From NCBI GenBank assembly GCA_964345635.1, contig CAYFRM010000062.1:1-7514 (forward strand): 7,514 bases of DNA, given 5' to 3'. The stretch's first letter is position 1, and each line of letters begins with the position of its first letter. The translations under genes were made by a program, and so were the position numbers. This document shows positions 1-6,037 of the stretch, one piece after another. Below the pieces are notes generated by a model. It made no database searches. It was not told the DNA's origin and saw only the letters and a list, made by a program, of their open reading frames with translations. The DNA comes from WVXT01 sp964345635 (GTDB taxonomy: Bacteria > UBA6262 > WVXT01).

Positions 1-2
1 TT

Positions 3-1028
3 GCGCGTGGAGGTCAGGTATTCTATGTACATAATCGGGTAGAAACAATCGGCACAGCTGCTAACCGTCTAAGAAAGACGCTGCCTGACGTGAGGATGGG
101 AGTTGCTCACGGCAAGATGGCAGCTTCACAGTTGGAAGAGGTAATGGTTAAATTCATAAATAAGGATTACGACGTTCTGGTGGCCACTACCATAGTGGAG
201 GCAGGACTCGATATTCCCAACGTCAATACTATGATAATTACCGACGGACAGGAGTTGGGCCTGGCGCAACTTTATCAATTGCGAGGGAGGATCGGCAGGG
301 ATAAATATAAAGCTTACTGCTATGTCTTCTACCCCCGCCGGTTGCCCCTCAGTGACATTGCGCAAAAGCGGCTGGAGACTATTGCCCAGTGCACCGAGCT
401 GGGTTCCGGATTCAAGATCGCGCTGCGGGACCTGGAGCTACGGGGAGCGGGTAATCTTCTCGGTCCGGAACAGCACGGGCATATCCTTGAGGTGGGGTTC
501 GATTTCTACTGCAAGCTCCTGGAGGAAGCGGTTAAGAGCGAGAAAGGCATCAAGATAGAACGGGAGATACCGGTAGAGATAGATTTAGAGGTGGACGCTT
601 ACATCCCTATGGACTATATCGTCGACCCGGCGCAGAGAATCAATATCTACCGTAAATTTGCCTCCGCCGGTGACCCTCAGAATCTGGAAAAAATAAAAGA
701 GGAGCTGGAAGACCGCTACGGTAATATTCCCCGGCCCTGTTTGACCCTGTTTGAACTGGTGGAGCTTCGCCAGCTGGCCAAAAGATTGGGAATTGAGAAG
801 ATTAGTGAAATAGATGGCGAGACGCAGGTTGAATTCGGGCCGCAAACTCAGGTACGGGCGGATAAATTCCTAAAGCTGGCCGAAGGCCTGCAAGAGAAAA
901 TCAAGTTTGACCAGACGGAAAAATTCAGGGTTTCGATTAGTCAGCGGGATTACTCTTCTAAAGGGAAACTTGATGGCCAGCGGCTAAAAGTAAGGAGGTT
1001 GAAGGGTTTCTTGCAAAGATTGACATAA
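3..1028 (+). CDS. mfd: Transcription-repair coupling factor Mfd, C-terminal part (5' truncated by window edge)
   Basis: Mfd is a cytoplasmic DNA translocase that removes stalled RNA polymerase at lesions and recruits the UvrAB excision machinery. The reading frame is open from base 3, so the gene begins outside the window. The visible 341 residues are roughly the last 30 percent of a protein usually about 1100 to 1200 aa long. The fragment opens with the RGGQVFYVHNRVE stretch of the second RecG-like helicase lobe. Motif V (TTIVEAGLDIPNVNT) and motif VI (QLYQLRGRIGR) follow. Then comes the TRG-like region FKIALRDLELRGAGNLLG, in which RGAG is a hallmark shared with RecG. The last ~140 residues match the Mfd C-terminal D7 (TRCF) domain, with a recognisable YIPMDYIVDPAQRINIYRKF segment. 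RecG is excluded by this C-terminal domain. The stop codon lies inside the promoter region of the next gene. No frameshift is visible. Confidence 0.96.
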   Translation, partial: ARGGQVFYVHNRVETIGTAANRLRKTLPDVRMGVAHGKMAASQLEEVMVKFINKDYDVLVATTIVEAGLDIPNVNTMIITDGQELGLAQLYQLRGRIGRDKYKAYCYVFYPRRLPLSDIAQKRLETIAQCTELGSGFKIALRDLELRGAGNLLGPEQHGHILEVGFDFYCKLLEEAVKSEKGIKIEREIPVEIDLEVDAYIPMDYIVDPAQRINIYRKFASAGDPQNLEKIKEELEDRYGNIPRPCLTLFELVELRQLAKRLGIEKISEIDGETQVEFGPQTQVRADKFLKLAEGLQEKIKFDQTEKFRVSISQRDYSSKGKLDGQRLKVRRLKGFLQRLT

Positions 1029-1039
1029 TCTGGTATAAT
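1011..1039 (+). promoter_or_regulatory. Sigma70-type promoter with extended -10, overlapping the end of mfd
   Basis: The -10 box is a perfect TATAAT at 1034-1039, preceded by TGG at 1031-1033, which makes an extended -10 (TGnTATAAT). Exactly 17 bases upstream lies TTGCAA (1011-1016), a 4/6 match to the -35 consensus that sits inside the last codons of mfd. Transcription would start near 1046, giving a leader of about 130 nt before the prolyl isomerase gene at 1179. A consensus TTGACA at 1020-1025 is only 8 bases from the -10 and cannot pair with it in the usual geometry. This promoter probably drives the foldase and mla genes. Confidence 0.7.
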
Positions 1040-1060
1040 TAATGATTTAGCACCGGCAGC

Positions 1061-1140
1061 TGTCATTGCGAGGAGCGGAAGCGACGAAGCAATCTCGTAA
1101 TTTGTGACGAGGCTGCCACGGACGCCGCCCCGCAATGACA
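1061..1140. repeat. 80-bp MITE/REP-like imperfect palindrome with 10-bp terminal inverted repeats
   Basis: The element starts with TGTCATTGCG (1061-1070) and ends with its exact reverse complement CGCAATGACA (1131-1140). The inner arms are only loosely complementary: the left reads AGGAGCGGAAGCGACGAAGC and the right, on the opposite strand, reads GGGCGGCGTCCGTGGCAGCC. From memory, the left arm closely resembles a dispersed non-coding repeat family (TCATTGCGAGGAGCG...GCGACGAAGCAATCTC) seen in many unrelated bacterial genomes. It carries no gene. It lies in the 5' leader of the downstream mRNA, where it could fold into a long hairpin. Family membership is recalled, not searched. Confidence 0.8.
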
Positions 1141-1147
1141 TTTACGG

Positions 1148-1165
1148 GCACGGTTTCAACCGTGC
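1148..1165 (+). repeat. Short perfect inverted repeat next to the ribosome binding site
   Basis: GCACGGTT (1148-1155) and AACCGTGC (1158-1165) are exact reverse complements separated by the two bases TC. In RNA a loop of at least four bases would form, leaving a stem of about 7 bp. The right arm ends immediately before the purine-rich ribosome binding site at 1166-1173. Folding could therefore affect ribosome access, or stack with the larger palindrome upstream. It may simply be another short REP-type sequence. Confidence 0.6.
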
Positions 1166-1173
1166 GGAAAGGG
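1166..1173 (+). promoter_or_regulatory. Ribosome binding site that sets the start of the first prolyl isomerase gene
   Basis: GGAAAGGG at 1166-1173 lies 5 bases upstream of the ATG at 1179. It favours that ATG over the in-frame GTG at 1104, which lies inside the palindromic repeat. The ATG start also gives a normal signal-anchor beginning, MKRKIMFLALG. Confidence 0.7.
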
Positions 1174-1178
1174 ATGCG

Positions 1179-2084
1179 ATGAAAAGAAAAATTATGTTTC
1201 TGGCATTGGGTAGTCTGGTTATCGGATTGGCGCTATTCATTTTCTTCAAAACTAAAGATGATGGAGATGTACTGGCCCGGATTAAGGGAGGTAAGATCAC
1301 GCTTGAGGAGTTTCGGGTAAGAATCGACGATATTCCTTCTTATTATCAGGGTTTCCTGGCTACGCATAACGGCAAAGTAGAGCTCCTGAACGGTATGATT
1401 GCTGAGGCGATGCTTATACAAAAGGCGAAAGCAGAGGGTTTACACAGAAGAGAAGACATCAAGAGGAGATTGAAGAACGTAGAAGACCGCGTCCTCCTGG
1501 AGACGATGGTTCAGGAGTTGCAGAAAGACCGCATTGCCGTATCCGACGAGGAAGTTAAAGAGTATTTCGAGAAAAACGAGGAGAAATTTACGGATCCCGA
1601 GCAGGTGAGAGTAAGCCATATTTTGGTAAAGAAAAAATCGGAGGCTAAGAAGGTTCTGAATGAATTGAGGGAAGGCGCTAATTTTGCAGGATTGGCGCGA
1701 AAGTATTCAATCGATTCCATTACGGCTCCCCGGGGCGGCGACTTAGGTTATATTTCTCGCGGAGATATGATTCCTGAGTTTGAACAGGTCGCCTTTGGTC
1801 TGGAAAATAGAAATGATATCAGCGATATCATAGAGACTCCGTTTGGCTACCATCTGGTTAAGTTGACGGGCAGAAAGAAATTGAGAAAAAAGACCAAGGA
1901 AGAGATAGATTACGAAATAAGGACGAATATCCAGAACGAAAAACTGGACAGACTAATGGAGAAGTACAGGAAGGAATTAATGGTTTCGGTTAATTATGAC
2001 CTTTTGGAAAAAGTTTCGGTGGAAATTCCATCGGAAAGCAAAGGAGAAACTGAAAATGAAGAAGAAAAATCGGAAAAACCCTGA
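1179..2084 (+). CDS. Membrane-anchored parvulin-type peptidyl-prolyl cis-trans isomerase (PpiC/PrsA-like)
   Basis: This 301-aa protein is predicted to act in the periplasm as a prolyl isomerase and chaperone for exported proteins. Residues 1-4 are basic (MKRK) and 5-23 are hydrophobic, making a signal anchor or signal peptide. There is no lipobox cysteine, unlike PrsA lipoproteins. Residues ~30-140 form a helical, charged SurA/PrsA-like chaperone domain. The parvulin domain spans about 143-231, with SHILVK (His146), the APRGGDLGYI loop (183-192) and the FGYHLVKL end motif (His225). The tail from ~285 is very acidic and lysine-rich (ESKGETENEEEKSEKP). The frame stays open upstream to a GTG at 1104, but those 25 extra residues come from the repeat and look spurious. 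The last 29 bases overlap the next gene, which is a paralogue. The parvulin assignment is firm; PpiC, PrsA and SurA subtypes cannot be separated by eye. Confidence 0.9.
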   Translation: MKRKIMFLALGSLVIGLALFIFFKTKDDGDVLARIKGGKITLEEFRVRIDDIPSYYQGFLATHNGKVELLNGMIAEAMLIQKAKAEGLHRREDIKRRLKNVEDRVLLETMVQELQKDRIAVSDEEVKEYFEKNEEKFTDPEQVRVSHILVKKKSEAKKVLNELREGANFAGLARKYSIDSITAPRGGDLGYISRGDMIPEFEQVAFGLENRNDISDIIETPFGYHLVKLTGRKKLRKKTKEEIDYEIRTNIQNEKLDRLMEKYRKELMVSVNYDLLEKVSVEIPSESKGETENEEEKSEKP

Positions 2085-3075
2085 AGGCAAATCGGCAAGA
2101 AGAGAAATCATCTCCGGTATTGCAGTTTTTCTATTGGGCATCTTTTGTCTTTTTGCCGCCGGTTCCCTGCGGGCTAAAGTAATTAACAAGACCGTGGCGA
2201 CGGTTGACGGCGAAGTCATACTTATGAGCACGTACGAAAGGAGAGCCAGGCCTGTAATAGAAGAGTACGAAAAGTTTCTAACGGGTCCGGATAAGGAGAT
2301 AAAAATTAAGGAGCTAAAGGAAAAAATTCTCGAGCAGATGATTGATGAGAAGATTTTGATTAACGAGGCTAAGAGAAATAAAATCAAGGTGAACAGCAAA
2401 GAGATTGAGGATGGAATGGCAGAGATCAGGAAAAGGTTCGAGACAGAAGAGGAATATAATAAAGAACTTGCCCGGCAGGGGTTATCGAGGGAAAAATTTA
2501 AAGAACAGGTGAAAGAACAATTAATGGTAATAAAGCTGATTGACCAGGAAGTCAAAGCAAAGGTTGTCTCCCCTACGGATAGTGAAATTGAAGATTTCTA
2601 TAAAGAGAACGAGTCGGAAATGGTGGAACCGGAACAGGTGCGCGCGCGCCACATACTGATTAAGGTTGAGGAAAATACAGATAAGAAGAAAGCGCTGAAG
2701 AGAATCAGGGACATTCTAAAGGAGGTTAAGAAGGGAGATGCCAGCTTTGCGGAATTGGCGAAAAAGTATTCCGAAGGCCCGACCGCTCCCAGAGGTGGCG
2801 ATCTGGGGTTCTTCATCAGGGGCCAGATGGTGAGAAAATTTGAGGAGGCGGCTTTTGCTCTCCAGGTAGGAGAAATTAGCGACGTGGTGGAGACGGAGTA
2901 TGGCTACCATATTATTCAATGCATAGAGAAGAAAGCAGGAGAAAAAAAGAGTTTAGAAGAGATTCGGGAGTACTTGGGTAACTTTATTTTCCAGAAGAGA
3001 ATGGAAGAGCGTTACGTGAAATGGTTGAGGGAATTGAGAGACAAGGCAAGCATTACCAAGAGTGAAATTGATTGA
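2056..3075 (+). CDS. SurA-like periplasmic chaperone / parvulin prolyl isomerase
   Basis: This is a 339-aa exported foldase of the SurA N-domain plus parvulin type, predicted to help outer-membrane or periplasmic proteins fold. A strongly basic n-region (residues 1-16, KKKNRK) precedes a hydrophobic stretch at ~18-36; cleavage probably falls around residues 36-40. Residues ~44-165 fit the SurA N-terminal domain, including ATVDGEVILMSTYE and a helical EQMIDEKILINEA segment. One parvulin domain spans ~195-290, with RHILIK (His199), APRGGDLGFF (244-253) and YGYHIIQC (His285). E. coli SurA has two parvulin domains; this protein has one. I chose the ATG at 2056 because GGAG (2043-2046) lies 9 bases upstream; an in-frame ATG at 1996 would add a hydrophilic lysine-rich segment before the signal. 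It overlaps the previous gene by 29 bases and the next by 4 if that gene's TTG start is used, implying translational coupling. Confidence 0.9.
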   Translation: MKKKNRKNPEGKSARREIISGIAVFLLGIFCLFAAGSLRAKVINKTVATVDGEVILMSTYERRARPVIEEYEKFLTGPDKEIKIKELKEKILEQMIDEKILINEAKRNKIKVNSKEIEDGMAEIRKRFETEEEYNKELARQGLSREKFKEQVKEQLMVIKLIDQEVKAKVVSPTDSEIEDFYKENESEMVEPEQVRARHILIKVEENTDKKKALKRIRDILKEVKKGDASFAELAKKYSEGPTAPRGGDLGFFIRGQMVRKFEEAAFALQVGEISDVVETEYGYHIIQCIEKKAGEKKSLEEIREYLGNFIFQKRMEERYVKWLRELRDKASITKSEID

Positions 3076-3893
3076 GTCCGGGTGGTAAAGTGGAGAATAA
3101 ATTATTCAGCTACGTAGGCGAGAGAATTCTGAATGTTACCGGTGGAGTGGGTCGGATGGCGGAATTATTCCGCCAGACAATCTACTGGATTGGACGCCGA
3201 CCGCTCAGAAGCAAGGATATCATAAACCAAATGATGGAGATTGGTGTGAAGTCCTTCCCGGTTATCGGACTTACGGCGCTATTTACGGGGATGGTTTTGG
3301 CTTTGCAGACCGGCTATGCTTTCAGTAATTTTTTTGGTGAGCCCGTGTACGTGGGAATGGCCGTGGGATTCTCCATGGTTAAAGAATTGGGCCCGGTGAC
3401 AGGCTCTATGGTTCTGGCCGGCAGAGTGGGCGCTGCGATAGCGGCGGAACTGGGAACAATGAAGGTTACGGAACAGATCGACGCACTTTATACTCTGGGC
3501 ACCAACCCGGTAAAGTATCTGGCGGTCCCCAGGTTTTTGGCCTGTCTGATTGTGGTTCCCGTCCTTACCCTGTTAGCGGATATTATTGGCGTTTTGGGTG
3601 GACTTCTGGTCAGTGTCTATTCCTTCAATATTCCGGCAACCGTTTATCGGGACGAGATTCTGAATTTTATGAGGATTGACGACGTGTACCAGGGTCTCAT
3701 AAAATCCGTATTTTTTGCCGTAATTATGATTATGGTCTGTTGTTATAAAGGGTTTACCTGCGAAGGGGGAGCGCAGGGCGTGGGGAGAGCGACTACTTCC
3801 GCGGTAGTAACTTCTATGGTTTTGATTTTGGTTTCGGACTACTTCCTGACGGCTTTTCTGGTTTCCCTTGGAATTGGCGCCACCCATTTTTAA
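3072..3893 (+). CDS. mlaE: MlaE-family ABC transporter permease (phospholipid/MCE transport)
   Basis: This is the inner-membrane permease of an MCE-type ABC transporter that moves phospholipid between the membranes. It is about 273 aa, the usual length for MlaE/YrbE. After an amphipathic N-terminus (WIGRRPLRSKDIINQMMEIG, ~39-58) there are hydrophobic segments at roughly 61-82, 93-125, 150-183, 208-226 and 243-270. The family signature ELGTMKVTEQIDAL is at 126-139; it is the cytoplasmic coupling region that contacts the ATPase. The ELGP and VGAAIAAE elements are also typical. The start is uncertain. TTG at 3072 overlaps the preceding stop by 4 bases, a common coupling arrangement. GTG at 3090 has GGTGG 4 bases upstream and would give a protein six residues shorter, starting with MENKLFS. 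The family call does not depend on this choice. MlaF and MlaD follow, supporting the assignment. Confidence 0.93.
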   Translation: MSPGGKVENKLFSYVGERILNVTGGVGRMAELFRQTIYWIGRRPLRSKDIINQMMEIGVKSFPVIGLTALFTGMVLALQTGYAFSNFFGEPVYVGMAVGFSMVKELGPVTGSMVLAGRVGAAIAAELGTMKVTEQIDALYTLGTNPVKYLAVPRFLACLIVVPVLTLLADIIGVLGGLLVSVYSFNIPATVYRDEILNFMRIDDVYQGLIKSVFFAVIMIMVCCYKGFTCEGGAQGVGRATTSAVVTSMVLILVSDYFLTAFLVSLGIGATHF

Positions 3894-3905
3894 TCTGAAT
3901 GTAGC

Positions 3906-3953
3906 TGCAGAGCGATAGCTCTGCATTGTAGGGGCGACACTCCGTGGTCGCCC
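3906..3953. repeat. Two-hairpin REP-like repeat between mlaE and mlaF
   Basis: The first hairpin has a perfect 8-bp stem, TGCAGAGC (3906-3913) with GCTCTGCA (3918-3925), around a GATA loop. The second pairs GGGCGAC (3932-3938) with GTCGCCC (3947-3953) around an 8-base loop, joined to the first by TTGTAG. The GTAGGGGCGAC...GTCGCCC form resembles dispersed repeats I recall from several bacterial genomes. There is no T-tract after it, so it is a poor candidate for an intrinsic terminator. It could stabilise or process the transcript between the two genes. Confidence 0.7.
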
Positions 3954-3968
3954 GCAGAAAATTTAAAT

Positions 3969-4724
3969 ATGATAAACATTAAAAACGTTCATAAGAGTTT
4001 TTTGGGGAACAGGGTTCTCAGGGGAGTCAACCTGGAAATAAGAGAGGGAGAAACAATCACCATAATCGGTGGTAGCGGCTGTGGGAAGAGCGTACTTTTG
4101 AAACATATAGTGGGCCTGTTGAAGCCGGAAGTGGGCGAGGTAGAAGTAGACGGTCAGGAAATCACCAAACTGGGAATGGAGGAACTGTCCGAGGTGCAAA
4201 AAAAATTCGGTATGCTCTTTCAGGGAGCTGCCCTGTTCGATTCCTTGACGGTAGGAGGAAACATATCTTTTGGTTTGCGTATGCTCACGGATTGGCATGA
4301 GGGAGAGATAAAACAGAGGGTTTCCGAGAAGCTTTCCCTGGTCGGCCTGGAGGGGATTGAACAGTTAATGCCCGCTGAACTCTCCGGGGGAATGAAAAAG
4401 AGAGTGGCGCTTGCCCGGGCAATTGCTATGAATCCCAAGTATATTCTTTACGATGAACCCTCAACCGGCCTGGACCCGATTATGGCCGACGTAATTAATG
4501 ATCTTATTTTGGATTTGCAGGAGAAAATGAACATAACTTCCATCGTTGTGACTCACGATATGGTCACGGCTTATAAGGTTTCCGATAGAATCGCCATGCT
4601 CTACGAGGGTCGCATAGAAGAGATGGGAACGCCGGAGGAGATCAGGGAGACGAAGAATCCCGTGGTGAGACAATTCATTACCGGCTCGAGCGAGGGGCCC
4701 ATAAAGATGAAGTTAAAGGAGTAG
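3969..4724 (+). CDS. mlaF: MlaF-family ABC transporter ATP-binding protein
   Basis: This is the 251-aa cytoplasmic ATPase that powers MlaE-dependent lipid transport. All nucleotide-binding motifs are intact: Walker A GGSGCGKS (34-41), Q-loop Gln85 in MLFQGAALF, ABC signature LSGGMKKR (138-145), Walker B ILYDEP (159-164) with catalytic Glu163, D-loop STGLDP, and switch His196 in VVTHDM. The LSGGMKKR signature and the FQGAALFDSLTV segment are characteristic of the MlaF/Ttg2A subgroup rather than of amino-acid importers. The ATG at 3969 is the only plausible start, because no ATG, GTG or TTG precedes it in frame after the mlaE stop. It has no recognisable Shine-Dalgarno sequence (leader GCAGAAAATTTAAAT). 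The gene is separated from mlaE by 75 bases of repeat, and only 4 bases separate its stop from mlaD. Confidence 0.95.
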   Translation: MINIKNVHKSFLGNRVLRGVNLEIREGETITIIGGSGCGKSVLLKHIVGLLKPEVGEVEVDGQEITKLGMEELSEVQKKFGMLFQGAALFDSLTVGGNISFGLRMLTDWHEGEIKQRVSEKLSLVGLEGIEQLMPAELSGGMKKRVALARAIAMNPKYILYDEPSTGLDPIMADVINDLILDLQEKMNITSIVVTHDMVTAYKVSDRIAMLYEGRIEEMGTPEEIRETKNPVVRQFITGSSEGPIKMKLKE

Positions 4725-4728
4725 ATTA

Positions 4729-5994
4729 ATGTTAAGTCAGGAAACAAAGGTGGGGCTTTTTGTTCTTTGCGGTCTTGCCGCTTTGGTAATAGTGACTATT
4801 CTTCTTGGAGATATCCATTTGGAAAAGCGGTACAAAATAAAAATACTTTTTAATGACGTAAGTGGACTTCCCAAGAAAGCCCAGGTAAGAAGAGCGGGAG
4901 TGGTCGTAGGAAAAGTTATGGACATCGAACTGGTCGATAATAAAGCCCAGGTAGTTGCTTCCATAAGGAAAGACGTTAGAATCCATAAGGATGCGCGGGC
5001 AAGGATTGTCTCTTTCGGGATTGTGGGCACGAAGTATCTGGAACTTACTGCCGGTTCGGAAAAAGAACCACTACTCCAGGACGGGGATACTATCATAGGT
5101 ATTGATCCCGTTAGTATAGATAAAGCTGTGGAAGAAGTCTTACTGGGCGTGGCAGATCTGGTAGAGGAGATAAGAGGGATTGGCAAAGAAGAGGAATTGG
5201 GTAAGTCTCTCAGAGCGTTTCTGGACAATATCGGAGATGTCAGCCGGAAATTGAACAGAGCTCTGGGCCCGGAGGGGGAAGAGTTAGAGGATACAATCAA
5301 AAACCTTAACCAACTCTCAGCCAATATAAGAGAAATAACCGATAGTTTGAACCAGGAAAGTATCGCCCGTTCCCTGCAAAAGCTTGAGAGGAGCCTGGAC
5401 GAAATCGCCAAAGTTGCGGAAAAGGTCAACAAAGGCGAGGGAGCGATGGGAAGGCTGTTGACCGACGAAAAGATGGGCGAACGGATTGAAGAAGTGGTAG
5501 AGAGTCTACAGGAGAGTTCCGAACATGCCCGGAAGGTTTTGCGGAGAACTTCCGATTTTAGAGTGACGTGGGGATACCAGTTGAATTACAATGTTAATGA
5601 CGAGAAGCTGAGAAGTGATTTTGGCGTATCCTTGATTCCCGGCGAGGATAAGTTCTACCTCTTTTCCGTAAACAATATCGGAGAAAGTGATAGCGACACT
5701 GATGCGGGGGAACAGAAAGTAAATAGCGTAACCGTGAAAGTGGGAAAAAATTTGGGAATGTTCTCCCTGTACGGCGGGGTTATTCGCTCCAGCGGCGGTT
5801 TCGGGGGAGTTTTCTGGCCGATCAGAGACAGAATAGGAATAGACGCGGAAGTTTTTCGCCTTTCCCGAAAAAGAGCCTGGCTCAACGCCGGGGCGAAGTT
5901 CAGGATAAACGACTGGTGCTATCTGGGAGTAAATGGCGAGGATATTTTGAACCAGGGAACGGTCAATAGCAGCGTAGGAATTGTTTTGAAGTAA
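4729..5994 (+). CDS. mlaD: MlaD-family MCE protein with long helical region and predicted C-terminal beta-barrel-like domain
   Basis: This 421-aa lipid-binding protein of the MCE transporter is far longer than E. coli MlaD (about 180 aa). Residues 7-27 form an N-terminal membrane anchor. The MCE domain covers ~36-110, with VSGLPKKAQVRRAGVVVGKV and the end motif VGTKYLELTAGS. Residues ~128-275 are charged and helical with likely coiled coil, and include GEGAMGRLLTDEKMGERIEE (236-255), a motif common in longer MCE proteins. From ~276 the sequence changes to alternating polar/hydrophobic strands rich in aromatic residues and glycine (FRVTWGYQLNYN, DKFYLFSVNN, MFSLYGGVIR, IGIDAEVFRL, RAWLNAGAKFRI, CYLGVNGEDI, NSSVGIVLK). 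That pattern suggests an 8- to 10-strand outer-membrane barrel. The same architecture is described for MlaD of Veillonella parvula as a transenvelope bridge. AAAGGAG (4715-4721) sits 7 bases before the ATG. The barrel is inferred from pattern; the MCE assignment is firm. Confidence 0.92.
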   Translation: MLSQETKVGLFVLCGLAALVIVTILLGDIHLEKRYKIKILFNDVSGLPKKAQVRRAGVVVGKVMDIELVDNKAQVVASIRKDVRIHKDARARIVSFGIVGTKYLELTAGSEKEPLLQDGDTIIGIDPVSIDKAVEEVLLGVADLVEEIRGIGKEEELGKSLRAFLDNIGDVSRKLNRALGPEGEELEDTIKNLNQLSANIREITDSLNQESIARSLQKLERSLDEIAKVAEKVNKGEGAMGRLLTDEKMGERIEEVVESLQESSEHARKVLRRTSDFRVTWGYQLNYNVNDEKLRSDFGVSLIPGEDKFYLFSVNNIGESDSDTDAGEQKVNSVTVKVGKNLGMFSLYGGVIRSSGGFGGVFWPIRDRIGIDAEVFRLSRKRAWLNAGAKFRINDWCYLGVNGEDILNQGTVNSSVGIVLK

Positions 5995-6018
5995 AAAAGG
6001 GGTCAGAGTCATTTTTTT
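5993..6018. repeat. Short A/T-flanked dispersed repeat, mlaD-side copy
   Basis: Six A (5993-5998), then the core GGGGTCAGAGTCA (5999-6011), then seven T (6012-6018). The first two A form the end of the mlaD TAA stop codon. The core resembles short repeats that I recall as widely dispersed in some bacterial genomes and sometimes near IS200-like or REP-associated transposases. A related copy in opposite orientation lies after radA at 7404-7427. No classical terminator is evident, since only the A and T ends can pair. Confidence 0.6.
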
Positions 6019-6037
6019 ATCGTGAAGTGAGGCACCA

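Noticed and set aside
1020..1025. TTGACA as the -35 box of the promoter
   Set aside because: It is only 8 bases from TATAAT and has no acceptable -10 at 16-18 bases downstream. TTGCAA at 1011-1016 has the correct 17-base spacing.
1813..1831. Inverted repeat ATGATATC-AGC-GATATCAT
   Set aside because: It lies within the parvulin domain and simply encodes the conserved-looking NDISDII segment. It is probably coincidental.
1977..2555. 192-codon minus-strand frame with many hydrophobic residues
   Set aside because: The apparent hydrophobicity comes from reading lysine- and glutamate-rich codons of the SurA-like gene backwards. It is not a membrane protein.
4737..5432. 231-codon open frame on the minus strand
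   Set aside because: It lies fully inside mlaD, whose product has clear MCE motifs. The minus-strand peptide is a serine- and leucine-rich antisense shadow with no recognisable domain.
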